Origin: CAZLYK01 sp964563495
GTDB lineage: Bacteria; Acidobacteriota; Blastocatellia; RBC074
Direction: 5' to 3'
Assembly: GCA_964563495.1 (NCBI GenBank)
Contig: CAZLYK010000021.1
Location: 1 to 54,373, forward strand
DNA length: 54,373 bases
Part shown: positions 8,861-18,186 of the stretch, piece by piece
Numbering within the stretch: the first letter of the stretch is position 1
Layout: the number at the start of each line of letters is the position of its first letter
Made by a program: the position numbers and the translations under genes
The notes under the pieces: model-generated
Seen by the model: the letters and a program-made list of their open reading frames with translations, nothing else
Databases searched by the model: none
What the model was told of the DNA's origin: nothing

Positions 8861-10099
8861 ATGAAAAAGAGACTCGGAATAGGATTCATCGGCAGCGGAT
8901 TTATCACCCGTTTTCACATCAAGTCTTTCGTCGCCGTACGCGACGCGGACGTGCTCGGCGTCTGGAGTCCGAATCATGAGCACGCCGAAGAGGCCGCTGC
9001 CCTGGCCCGTGAGCTGCGCGTCGGCGACTGCCGGGCTTTCAACTCGATCGAGGAGATGGCCGCCTCGCCCGAGATCCAGGCGATCTGGCTTTGCGGCCCT
9101 AACCATACACGGATCGAAAACCTGGAAGCCATCGTCAGGACGGTCAAGGCTGGGAAAAGCTCCCTGATCGGCATCACGATCGAAAAACCTCTGGCCAGAA
9201 ACGCGGCTGAAGCCAAACGCGTGATCGAGCTGATCGAGGAATCGGGATTGCTCCACGGTTATCTGGAAGACCAGTTATTCGAGCCGGGGATCGTCCGTGG
9301 CCGCGAGATCATCTGGCGCAGAGCCGCGGCGCTGACTGGCAGACCATATCTCGCGCGTTGTGCCGAAGAACACGGCGGCCCGCATATGCCATGGTTCTGG
9401 CAGGGAGACTTGCAGGGCGGCGGTGTGCTCAACGATATGATGTGTCACAGTGTCGAGGTCGCCAGGTTTCTGCTGACCGATCCGGCCAAGCCGCGCCAGA
9501 GCATCAAGCCCGTTAAGGTTTCAGCGACGATCGCCAGCCTGAAATGGTCGCGCCCGGAATACGCCGACCTGCTCCAGCAGATGATGGGCAAAGAGGTAGA
9601 TTATCGGAACCGGCCTTCCGAAGATTTCGCCCGCGCGACGATCCAATATGTCGACGATGCCGGGCTCCCGCTGGTCGCCGAAGTCACTACCTCGTGGAGT
9701 TTCGTCGGAGCCGGCCTCCGCCTGACCTCCGAGCTGCTCGGCCCCGAATACTCGATGTGGATCAGCACGCTCGATACCAGTCTCAAACTATTCTTGAGCC
9801 GCCGCGTCCAGGGCGAATCCGGTGAAGACCTGGTTGAAAAGCAGAATGCCGAACAGGGATTGATGCCGGTCGTAGCGAGCGAGACGACCGAGTACGGGTA
9901 CGACAGCGAGAATCGTTATTTCGTCAATTGCTTTCTGGGTGGCGCTCAACCTGAGGTGAGCTGTTATGACGGGTTGGAGGTTACGCAATTGCTCATGACC
10001 GCCTACCGCAGCGCCGAAGAGGAGCGGACTATCGCCTTTGACCCGAAAGCGATTGAGAACTTCATTCCGGCTGTCGCCCGCGGGACCTGGAAACCCTGA
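8861..10099 (+). CDS. Gfo/Idh/MocA-family NAD(P)-dependent oxidoreductase
   Basis: A 412-aa sugar oxidoreductase. The N-terminal Rossmann motif is GIGFIGSGFITRFH (about residues 5-18). The catalytic-domain motif EKPLARN is present with Lys109. The C-terminal alpha/beta domain (about 130-390) has HGGPHMPWFWQGDLQGGGVLNDMMCHSVE, with the Asp/His pair used in related enzymes. It probably oxidises or reduces a sugar or inositol-like polyol. It follows the DegT gene by 51 bp and is likely in the same transcript. No clear ribosome binding site is visible; the leader is a half palindromic repeat. Confidence 0.9.
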   Translation: MKKRLGIGFIGSGFITRFHIKSFVAVRDADVLGVWSPNHEHAEEAAALARELRVGDCRAFNSIEEMAASPEIQAIWLCGPNHTRIENLEAIVRTVKAGKSSLIGITIEKPLARNAAEAKRVIELIEESGLLHGYLEDQLFEPGIVRGREIIWRRAAALTGRPYLARCAEEHGGPHMPWFWQGDLQGGGVLNDMMCHSVEVARFLLTDPAKPRQSIKPVKVSATIASLKWSRPEYADLLQQMMGKEVDYRNRPSEDFARATIQYVDDAGLPLVAEVTTSWSFVGAGLRLTSELLGPEYSMWISTLDTSLKLFLSRRVQGESGEDLVEKQNAEQGLMPVVASETTEYGYDSENRYFVNCFLGGAQPEVSCYDGLEVTQLLMTAYRSAEEERTIAFDPKAIENFIPAVARGTWKP

Positions 10100-10102
10100 G
10101 TT

Positions 10103-10191
10103 GAATAGACAGGATGGACAAGATTTTTGCAGGATTTGACAAGATCATGTCTTGTCAAATCCTGCAAAAATCTTATCCATCCTGTCTATTC
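10103..10191. repeat. Palindromic intergenic repeat, copy 5 (type B loop)
   Basis: 42-bp arms (10103-10144 and 10150-10191) with one mismatch, starting GAATAGACAGGATGGA. It lies between convergent genes: 3 bp after the Gfo/Idh stop and directly abutting the UspA stop. It would form a strong hairpin in both transcripts. Confidence 0.95.
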
Positions 10192-11079
10192 CTAGCCGGT
10201 TGGCTCCAGGACAAATGCTTCGAGCGTGGTACGATTGTCCTTGATCCGCGGAGGGACAGTGAGGAGCGGGCATTTCGAGGCCCTGATGATTCGGTCGGTC
10301 GTGTTGCCTCTGAGAGCGTCAAGAAAACCTGTCTGGCCCTGTGTCGCCATGACGATCAGGTCCGCTGAAATCTCATCTGCGGTTTGAATGATCTGGTCTA
10401 CGACATTTCCCTGCTTGATCACTGCGATCCACCTGCCCGATTCACCGAAGGGGAGTCGGACCCGGGGCGTTTCCTCAAGATTGCCGACAAAGAGCAGCGT
10501 AAAATTCACTCCGATACAGCCAAGCAGGTGAGCCAGAGCTGAGGCGGTTTCAACCGCCTCCTGTGGACTAGGCGCTCGATCGACGGGGATTAAAATATTC
10601 CGCAGCTCCGTCTTTCCATTCTCGAGGCTCACGAAACCCGTCGCTCCGATCGGGATGAAGAGAGTCATCTCGCCCGAACGCCGTGCGACCGGCTCAGCGA
10701 CAGCCTTATTCAGTAATCGCTCCAGACCATCGTGCTGGTATGTCACGAGAACGATCAGATCGTGCGGGTGGCGGTTGAGATATCTGAGAATCGAATCAAC
10801 CGTATCCTTGTGAGGTTTGGTGACCTTGTTGACCTGCAACCCCAACCTGCCGACCTCTTCCTCAGAGCTGTTCAAAGGCAGGATCCCCCATCTTTCGAGC
10901 GTTTGGCGGACGCGCGGAAATTCATTCCAATTCGGCCCGCGGCGTTCCGGGTCGGTATGAAAGATCGTCAACCCGGATTGCGCCGCGAGCGCCAGCCTGA
11001 GAGCGTGAGCGAAGGCTATCCGGCTAGACTCGGAAAAGTCGGAGGGGTGAAAGATCTGATTGAAGTGAAGAGAGGTCAT
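10192..11079 (-). CDS. Tandem universal stress protein (UspA family)
   Basis: A 295-aa protein with two UspA-type domains. The N-terminal one (about 1-140: FNQIFHPSDFSESSRIAFAHALRLA) has a degenerate nucleotide site. The C-terminal one (about 155-290) starts LRNILIPVDRAPSPQEAVETA and has the ATP-site pattern GQTGFLDALRGNTTDRI followed by the strand CPLLTVPP. Such proteins bind ATP or AMP and act in stress resistance in the cytoplasm. It is transcribed alone, convergent with the Gfo/Idh gene and divergent from the glycosidase gene. Confidence 0.9.
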   Translation of the reverse strand: MTSLHFNQIFHPSDFSESSRIAFAHALRLALAAQSGLTIFHTDPERRGPNWNEFPRVRQTLERWGILPLNSSEEEVGRLGLQVNKVTKPHKDTVDSILRYLNRHPHDLIVLVTYQHDGLERLLNKAVAEPVARRSGEMTLFIPIGATGFVSLENGKTELRNILIPVDRAPSPQEAVETASALAHLLGCIGVNFTLLFVGNLEETPRVRLPFGESGRWIAVIKQGNVVDQIIQTADEISADLIVMATQGQTGFLDALRGNTTDRIIRASKCPLLTVPPRIKDNRTTLEAFVLEPTG

Positions 11080-11210
11080 AGACTTCGGTCGATCGATAAA
11101 TTATTGCGCTCCTTCAGAGCGCGAATTGAGAGGCGGCGTCTTTCCAGGGGCTTCATAGATGGCTATTATATTTCGCGCCTTCGGCGCTTCAAATACAACT
11201 CGGAGAGATA

Positions 11211-14200
11211 ATGAAAAGACGGCTGAGTTTCCTGCTCGCTTACTTCGCGTTAGTCCTATTGTTTTCGGCCGGCTCATCCGGCCCGGCCATCCACGCCGGT
11301 CGGGATAATCCCGAATTCAGGTCCTGGCTGATCACCCTCGAAGAGACGACCGGGATCGATCGCCGGGATGACGAGATCGTGACGGTCAAGCTTAAACTCA
11401 ATCCCGGCGAAGCCGTCAAAGACCGGCTGCGATTGTTTGCGCCGGATGGCCGTGAGGTGCGGACCCAAATCGCCGTCGAGGAGGCGCATCCGGACGGCTC
11501 GATCAAAACCGCCGAGCTTCTTTTTCCGGCGACGATCATCCCCGGCGAGCGCCCGGTTTATCGCCTGGTGACTTCGAATCAAAAACAGATCGATTCGGCG
11601 AGTGCCGCCGGCTCGTCGCCGGTCGTGACGGCGCGCCGGATCGGCATCGGGCGTTTTGAAATCGCCAATGACCGTTTCGCGGTCATGATCAATTTAGGGT
11701 TTGAAACCACCGAGCCCGCGCTGGTTTCCGCTTTCAACAAAACTGCCGGCGAGATGCGGATGCTCAATCTGATCGACACCTCCCCGGACGTTTCCGAGCC
11801 CCTGGCCCACGGTCGAAAGAGCACCGGTTTTGGAACCTTTCTCGCGTCGCCGGGCCCGGCCGGCGACGGAAAGCGATCCGGCGCGTTCGACCGGATTGAG
11901 ATCATGGAGGACGGTCCCTGGCGTTCTCGCGTCAAGTTATTGGGCTCAAGACTGGGCGATCGGCGTGAGACATGGGAGTTTACCTGTCTCGCCGGCAGCC
12001 CGGTATTGCAATGGAAAACAACGCTCGATCGCGGCGAAGCCGGGGCATCCTATGGTTTCTTTTTCTCTTCCGTCTCGGCTGCGCCGTACGAGCCTTTCGA
12101 TCGATGGATCGACGGCGAGGAGACACGATTCCCCGATGGATGGGAAACCGATAACCCTCCCGATCGCAAGATCGGCGCCGTCGACTTCGTCGATCTGCCG
12201 GGCCGCCACCTGCTCTATTATCAACGACAGGAAAATTACGGCGCGCTCGGGTTTTATGAGCTCGATCAAACGCTCACCTGGAAGGGCATCGGCGCTCGAC
12301 AATTTTACGCCGCCAAACCGTTAACCGTTGATCAACGATCGACGGAGATAGCCCTCGCATTCCCGCGCTGGAAAGGAACCGAGACGGTGCTTGAGGGGCG
12401 GCGCGAGTTTCGCAAGTTCAGGCAACCGATCGTCTCGGTAGTCGGCCAATCCGAGCCGGTCAAGGACCTCAGAGGTTCCCGGATCGAGAAGCCGGAGGCG
12501 ACATCAATAACCGGCTTGCCGGTCGCGGAGCTGAAACGTGAAACCGAAGAGAGGTCCCTGGATTTCAGCCTCAACGGCCAATGGAGATTGAATTGGGCTG
12601 AAAAATCTGAGGGTGAAAAACTTGGATACCAGAGAGCCGAGTTCAATGACGGCTCGTGGCAAACAGTCAACGTGCCCGGAACGGTTCACACCCAAATTCT
12701 CCCGCCAGACAAAGTCTACACCAAAGATGCCGAATGGGTCAGCGCCAAAGAATGGTGGTACCGGCGCAGCCTGACCGTTCCCGCCCCGGCCGCGGGCAGA
12801 AGGTTGTGGCTGAAATTTGAGGCGACCGATTATTACGCCGATATCTATCTCAACGGCGAGCTGCTTGGTCGCCACGAAGGGTATATCGATCCCTATCAAT
12901 TCGACGTTACCGGGAAACTGAAATTTGACGCGGAGAACCGGTTGGCGGTCCGCGTCTGGACGCCGGTGAGCTATTACTGGCGGCACCGGCCCTACACCGT
13001 CAAAGGCTCATACGGCGCGGTCGATCAGAAGCCCGACAAAATCACTCCCCTGGGCATCACTCGCCCGGTGCATCTGATCGCCCGTGGCCCGATCGCCATT
13101 CAAGACCTCGCCGTCGAGACGCAAATTAATCAGGACGGGAGCGCTGATCTGATCATCGATCTGGCGCTCGATGCCGGGGATGATCACGAGGTTGAACTCA
13201 CGCTGTCGCTCTCACCCCGGAATTTCAGCGCTCCAAACGGGCTCAGATTGAGATCGGTTTTGACTTATTCACCCGGCTCGGCTCCACGCCGGTTTGTCAT
13301 TCATGTCGAGAAGCCGGAGTTGTGGTGGACCTGGGATCACGGTCGACCAAATTTGTACACGCTCGACGCCGTTGTCAAAGTCGACGGCAACCTTTCGGAC
13401 CATCGCTCGATCGCAGTCGGAATTCGCCGGATCGAACATATCGATTGGAAGTTCTACCTCAACGGCAGGAGGATGTATATTCGCGGAACAAACTCTTATT
13501 ACAACCTCTTCCTCTCAGAAGTCCACCGGACGGATTACGCCCGCGACCTGGAGCTTATGCGCAAGATGAACATCAACATGATCCGGCTCCATTGCCACTT
13601 CACCAACCCGGACTTTTATGACCTCTGCGATGAGCTGGGGATTCTGATCTGGCAGGACTACCTCGAAGCCTGGTACCCGGAAGACCGAGCCTTCTCGATC
13701 AAGGCGGCGACCTTATATGACCCGCTGATCAAGTATGTGAGGAACCATCCTTCCGTGGCCATCTGGGCGACGAGCGACGAGGAGTCGCTGGAAAATTATC
13801 GGGATCTGACCAAACACCTGGAGCCCAGGTTATTTGTCAACGATCCGCAGCGCCGGCCGGTCGTGCGTTCGACCGGCCGCTACGGCGATGCACACGTTTA
13901 TCACGGCTGGTACGGAGGCTCGATCTGGGAATATAGCCGCGTCAGCGAGAAATTCATCTCGGAGCTGGGTGCAACGGCTCTGCCTAATTACGAGAGCCTG
14001 ATCAGGTTCCTGCCGAATCACTGGCCGATCAAGGATCACGAGGAGGAATGGGTCTTTCATAAGCTGCAGATCTTCGAGGCCATGCGCGCCTGGGGCGAGC
14101 CCGGCGAAATGTCATTGCGCGAATACATCCCACAGACACAGGACTATGTGGCGCGGCTTTTTCAACTGGCGATCGAGCGGATGAGACGAGAGAAATATCA

Positions 14201-14648
14201 ACCGGCCGGCGGCATTTTGCATTTTCACGCGATAGATATCTGGCCTTCGGTGACCATGGCCGCGCTCGATTTCTATCGCCAGCCGACCAAAGCCTATTTC
14301 ACCGTCCAAAGATCATTTCAGATGGCAGTCCCCTCCTTCGCTTACGATCGTGACGCCTGGCAAAAGGGAGAGCTGGTCAAAACCGAGCTCTGGCTGATCA
14401 ACGATCACTGGTACGCCATTCCGGATGCGACGGTCACCTGGCGTCTGCTCGATCGCGACGGGAAAACCATTCTCGCCGGCCGGGCACCGAACCCGGTCAC
14501 GCTGGCGCCCGATTCGGCTGTTAAATTGTCCGATCTCAGCTTCCAAGTGGAGACACCGGGGCAATATACTTTATGGGCGAAAATCACTGATCCGAATGGA
14601 CAGGCCGTCTCTGAAAACAATTATGAGTTCAAAGTTAAAGACAAGTAA
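11211..14648 (+). CDS. Secreted GH2-like glycoside hydrolase with an unassigned N-terminal domain
   Basis: A 1145-aa exported protein (signal peptide about 1-29, hydrophobic LSFLLAYFALVLLFSAG). Residues about 35-410 form a beta-rich domain I do not recognise. From about 440 comes a glycoside hydrolase family 2 arrangement: jelly-roll (LNGQWRLNW, WWYRRSLTVP, DIYLNGELLGRHEGYIDPYQFDV), Ig-like domain, then a TIM barrel with RGTNSYYNLF, MNINMIRLHCHF and LIWQDYLEAWYPED, the pattern seen in beta-mannosidases. The expected acid/base motif (GNNE in mannosidases) reads ATSDEES near residues 853-859, and the nucleophile may be Glu in SELGA near 918. The altered acid/base context makes substrate prediction unsafe. 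A GGAGAG Shine-Dalgarno precedes ATG 11211. The BNR gene follows after 20 bp. Confidence 0.87.
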   Translation: MKRRLSFLLAYFALVLLFSAGSSGPAIHAGRDNPEFRSWLITLEETTGIDRRDDEIVTVKLKLNPGEAVKDRLRLFAPDGREVRTQIAVEEAHPDGSIKTAELLFPATIIPGERPVYRLVTSNQKQIDSASAAGSSPVVTARRIGIGRFEIANDRFAVMINLGFETTEPALVSAFNKTAGEMRMLNLIDTSPDVSEPLAHGRKSTGFGTFLASPGPAGDGKRSGAFDRIEIMEDGPWRSRVKLLGSRLGDRRETWEFTCLAGSPVLQWKTTLDRGEAGASYGFFFSSVSAAPYEPFDRWIDGEETRFPDGWETDNPPDRKIGAVDFVDLPGRHLLYYQRQENYGALGFYELDQTLTWKGIGARQFYAAKPLTVDQRSTEIALAFPRWKGTETVLEGRREFRKFRQPIVSVVGQSEPVKDLRGSRIEKPEATSITGLPVAELKRETEERSLDFSLNGQWRLNWAEKSEGEKLGYQRAEFNDGSWQTVNVPGTVHTQILPPDKVYTKDAEWVSAKEWWYRRSLTVPAPAAGRRLWLKFEATDYYADIYLNGELLGRHEGYIDPYQFDVTGKLKFDAENRLAVRVWTPVSYYWRHRPYTVKGSYGAVDQKPDKITPLGITRPVHLIARGPIAIQDLAVETQINQDGSADLIIDLALDAGDDHEVELTLSLSPRNFSAPNGLRLRSVLTYSPGSAPRRFVIHVEKPELWWTWDHGRPNLYTLDAVVKVDGNLSDHRSIAVGIRRIEHIDWKFYLNGRRMYIRGTNSYYNLFLSEVHRTDYARDLELMRKMNINMIRLHCHFTNPDFYDLCDELGILIWQDYLEAWYPEDRAFSIKAATLYDPLIKYVRNHPSVAIWATSDEESLENYRDLTKHLEPRLFVNDPQRRPVVRSTGRYGDAHVYHGWYGGSIWEYSRVSEKFISELGATALPNYESLIRFLPNHWPIKDHEEEWVFHKLQIFEAMRAWGEPGEMSLREYIPQTQDYVARLFQLAIERMRREKYQPAGGILHFHAIDIWPSVTMAALDFYRQPTKAYFTVQRSFQMAVPSFAYDRDAWQKGELVKTELWLINDHWYAIPDATVTWRLLDRDGKTILAGRAPNPVTLAPDSAVKLSDLSFQVETPGQYTLWAKITDPNGQAVSENNYEFKVKDK

Positions 14649-14668
14649 TTTTGAACTGAGAGGGATCG

Positions 14669-17600
14669 ATGGTGATATCCGCGCCCGGGACAAAACGATT
14701 ATTACCCCTCATCACTGCCGCGATTGTGATCGGTGGATTGGTTTGGGCGGCCGGCTTCTATCTCAGGAAAGACCGGCGATCAGAGAAAACACCCGGCGTC
14801 TGGTCATCCACGCCGAAAACAATCCTGGCGGTTCAAGACTCCGAGGTTAAACAAAGACGCCGACCTGCAAACCGAAAGCGGGCTGGGGCATCATTATTTG
14901 AACGGGCGATCGCCGGCGAGTTGAGGCCGATCAACCAGAGCCAGGAATCGGAAGGCGAAGGCAATGGCCGAGAGGGTTGGTTTTACGACCAGCGCGCATA
15001 TCCGCTCAAGACCATTCCGAGGGGCGCTTACCAGCAGGCATTCGACCGGCTCGAACTTTATGAAAGGGAGCGCCGCGAGGAGCGGGAACAGGCGATCATG
15101 GCCGGCGAGATGGTCGAGCCGGAGCCTCAACTGGTCTGGGCATCGATCGGGCCTGCGCCGATCGATGAGGGGCAGACGTTCGGGTTTCCCCGTCACCCGG
15201 TCTCCGGCCGCGTGACATCGATCGTTCTAGATCCCGGATACAACGGGGTCGAAAATCGAACTCTCTATCTGGGCGGAGCCCAGGGCGGGGTCTGGAAATC
15301 GATCGACAATGGTCTCAACTGGTCACCGATCTTTGATGACCAGCGATCATTAGCCATCGGCACGGTCGCGATCGATCCGACCAATCCGCAGGTGATCTAT
15401 GTCGGAACCGGCGAGGGTCATTTGAGCGGAGACAGCTACTATGGCGCGGGGCTCTTCAAATCGATTGATGGCGGCGCGACCTGGGTCCAGATAACCGGCC
15501 CGATTTCGACCACACCTCCGAACCTGCCGTCGTTTATCAATGCGGCGTTTTTGAGCCTCGTCATCGATCCATCTAATCCATCGACACTTTATGCGGCGAC
15601 GGTCGTTGGGCGCATATCCGGCCCGAATGGAAGCGTGTCTGCATCTCCACTTGGAAATCGCGGCATCTGGAAATCGACCGATGGCGGTATGACCTGGCGC
15701 AATCTTAATCCAGGAGGCTTCACCGTCGACCGTTCAGGGACAGAGGTCCTGGTCGATCCAAGGAACGCACAACGCGTCCTGGCGGCAATCCTTAATGTAG
15801 GTATCTATCGCTCCAATCAGGGTGGCGAACCGGGAACCTGGATCAAGCTCTCCGGAGGCTTGCCCGATCCCGGACCCGACCTGGCCAATTCGCCGTTTGT
15901 GCGAATCGAAATAGCGTCTGGACCGCCGATCCCTCCATCCAATGCCTCGACTTTTTATGCGGCTTTTGGGGCCGCAGACAGTACACTGCTCGGCATCTGG
16001 CGATCAACCGACGGCGGCGAAAACTGGGCCAGGGTAACGACTCCCCAAAGCCAGGGGCAGGCCAACTACAATCTGGCGATCACTGTCGATCCGGTTGATG
16101 GAAACATCGTCTATTATGGGACATCGGCCAATACGGCAAATACAGCCGGCACATTATTTCGCAGCCGGGACGGCGGTCAAAGCTGGAGCGATATCAGCGT
16201 CGGCGACAGCGGCGGTTTGCACGCGGACACACACGTCATAGTCGTCAGTCCAGCCAACCGAAACATTATCTTCACCGGGAATGATGGCGGCGTCTGGCGA
16301 GCGGATAATGGGCAGAGCAATATCTTATCGTGGAAGAGCCTCAACCTGGGTTTGAGCATTACCCAATTTCAAGCCATCGCGCTGCACCCAACCGATCCAA
16401 ATGTGATCGTCGGAGGAACGCAGGATAACGGGACGCCCATATATCGTGGCGCGACCAATTGGGCTCAGATTCGCGCGGGCGACGGCGGATTTGCTTTGAT
16501 CGACCAATCGAATCCGCAGGTCATCTACCATACCTTCTATAACCAGGACAACTCGGACGGACAGCGGCCTCAGATCGGGCCGGAGGTCTCATTATCGGGC
16601 GGTTTGAGCTGGCAGCGACGCGGCTGTTTTGGTTGCACGGCGGTTCCCGGCAACTTCAACCCATCCGACCGGGTGGCGTTTTACGCGCCCATGGCGCAGC
16701 ACACCGGCTTTACCGATCAGAATAACGGCAATGTCATCTATTTCGGCACCAAACGGCTCTATCGCACGGCGGATCGCGGTCTCAACTGGCTGGGCGTTGG
16801 CCCGAGCGCGGACGGTTTCGGCGCCGACCTGACCAAAGGCGCCGGGTGGTTGACAGCCATCGCCGCTCATCCTTCAAGGGTCAACGGCCAGGAGATCGTT
16901 TGGATCGGCGCCAACGACGGGACGGTCCAGGTGACGACCAACGCGGGAGACGGGTCTTCAGCGACCTTCTCCAATTTGACCAGACACCCACTGCCGAACC
17001 GCTTCGTCACCGATATCGGACTCGACCGGGCCAACCCGGAGCGCGCGGTCGTGACATTCTCCGGTTTCAATATCAGCACGCCCGACACGCCGGGACACGT
17101 CTTTATCACCGATAACCGCGGCCAGTCATGGACGGATATCAGCGGCAACCTTCCGGACGTCCCGGTGAGTTCGGTCGCGATCAATCCAAACAATCCCCAG
17201 ACGATCTATCTCGGCACCGACCTGGGAGTCTTCCAAACCAGCAATCAAGGCGCATCCTGGGAGCGGCTCGGCAATGGCATGCCGCGCGTTGCGACCTTTA
17301 TGGTTCGCTATCACGCTGCGACCAATACGCTGGTTGCGGCAACACACGGTCGCGGAGTCTTCAGATTGACGACCTCCCGCTCGCTGGCGACGGTTTCGGC
17401 CGCCGACTTTGCCGCTTCGTCAATCGCCACAGAATCGATCGTTTCTGCTTTCGGCCTGGGCCTCGCCAGTAGAACTGCCGCCGGGACAACCATCCCGCTT
17501 CCGACCATGCTCGCCGGTTCCAGAATCTCCCTCAGGGATAGCGCCGGGGTCGTCAGGCTAGCCCCGATCTTCTTCGTTTCACCCTCACAGGCCAATTTTC

Positions 17601-18100
17601 AGATTCCTCCCGGCTCCGCTGCCGGCCCGGCGACAATCACCATCACCGGCGACGACGGCACGGTGTCGAGCGGCTCTGCGGAAATCGCGACGGTCGCCCC
17701 GAGCCTGTTTTCGGCGAACGCCAATGGCAAGGGTGTGGCCGCCGGCCTGACCCTGCAGATTAGACCGGATAATACCCAGGTTTATCGCGCAACCAGCTTT
17801 TTTGATAATTCAAAAAATCAATTCATCGCCGATCCGATCGATCTCGGTTCGACCGGCGACCAGACTTTTCTCCTTCTCTTCGGCTCCGGAATCCGCTTTC
17901 GCAGTTCATTGTCGAATGTCACCGCGACCGTCGGCGGAATCCCTGTTCAGGTCTATTACGCCGGCCCACAGGCTGATTATGTTGGATTGGATCAGGTCAA
18001 TATCTTATTACCCAGAGAATTGGCGGGTCGAGGCAATGTTGAGATCGCACTGACCGTAGACAATAAGCCTGCCAATATCCTGAGCGTGAGCTTTAAGTGA
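14669..18100 (+). CDS. Secreted BNR/VPS10-type beta-propeller protein with Solibacter-type C-terminal module
   Basis: A 1143-aa protein with an N-terminal membrane or signal segment (LLPLITAAIVIGGLVWAAGFYL). Residues about 150-880 carry many Asp-box-like blades (KSIDNGLNWSPI, KSIDGGATWVQI, KSTDGGMTWRNL, RSTDGGENWARV, RSRDGGQSWSDI, TADRGLNWLGV, TSNQGASWERL), typical of sialidase, xyloglucanase and sortilin propellers. Residues about 905-1143 match the C-terminal domain widespread in Solibacter and other acidobacteria (ATVSAADFAASSIATES..., LLFGSGIR, YAGPQADYVGLDQVN). No sialidase catalytic set is evident, so it may bind rather than cleave. Start ATG 14669 follows a GAGAGG stretch. It is 20 bp after the glycosidase gene and likely in one operon with it. 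Confidence 0.9.
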   Translation: MVISAPGTKRLLPLITAAIVIGGLVWAAGFYLRKDRRSEKTPGVWSSTPKTILAVQDSEVKQRRRPANRKRAGASLFERAIAGELRPINQSQESEGEGNGREGWFYDQRAYPLKTIPRGAYQQAFDRLELYERERREEREQAIMAGEMVEPEPQLVWASIGPAPIDEGQTFGFPRHPVSGRVTSIVLDPGYNGVENRTLYLGGAQGGVWKSIDNGLNWSPIFDDQRSLAIGTVAIDPTNPQVIYVGTGEGHLSGDSYYGAGLFKSIDGGATWVQITGPISTTPPNLPSFINAAFLSLVIDPSNPSTLYAATVVGRISGPNGSVSASPLGNRGIWKSTDGGMTWRNLNPGGFTVDRSGTEVLVDPRNAQRVLAAILNVGIYRSNQGGEPGTWIKLSGGLPDPGPDLANSPFVRIEIASGPPIPPSNASTFYAAFGAADSTLLGIWRSTDGGENWARVTTPQSQGQANYNLAITVDPVDGNIVYYGTSANTANTAGTLFRSRDGGQSWSDISVGDSGGLHADTHVIVVSPANRNIIFTGNDGGVWRADNGQSNILSWKSLNLGLSITQFQAIALHPTDPNVIVGGTQDNGTPIYRGATNWAQIRAGDGGFALIDQSNPQVIYHTFYNQDNSDGQRPQIGPEVSLSGGLSWQRRGCFGCTAVPGNFNPSDRVAFYAPMAQHTGFTDQNNGNVIYFGTKRLYRTADRGLNWLGVGPSADGFGADLTKGAGWLTAIAAHPSRVNGQEIVWIGANDGTVQVTTNAGDGSSATFSNLTRHPLPNRFVTDIGLDRANPERAVVTFSGFNISTPDTPGHVFITDNRGQSWTDISGNLPDVPVSSVAINPNNPQTIYLGTDLGVFQTSNQGASWERLGNGMPRVATFMVRYHAATNTLVAATHGRGVFRLTTSRSLATVSAADFAASSIATESIVSAFGLGLASRTAAGTTIPLPTMLAGSRISLRDSAGVVRLAPIFFVSPSQANFQIPPGSAAGPATITITGDDGTVSSGSAEIATVAPSLFSANANGKGVAAGLTLQIRPDNTQVYRATSFFDNSKNQFIADPIDLGSTGDQTFLLLFGSGIRFRSSLSNVTATVGGIPVQVYYAGPQADYVGLDQVNILLPRELAGRGNVEIALTVDNKPANILSVSFK

Positions 18101-18186
18101 CTATTGGCAGCGGCTTTTGCGATTATCGATCACCTCGCCTAAAATTGGCTTTACGATCAAGCTCAACCTGCTTCTCGCAATCACTT

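Noticed and set aside
11165..11195. Small GCGCCTTCGGCGC hairpin upstream of the glycosidase
   Set aside because: The stem is short and such GC palindromes are common by chance here; no terminator T-run or known operator pattern.
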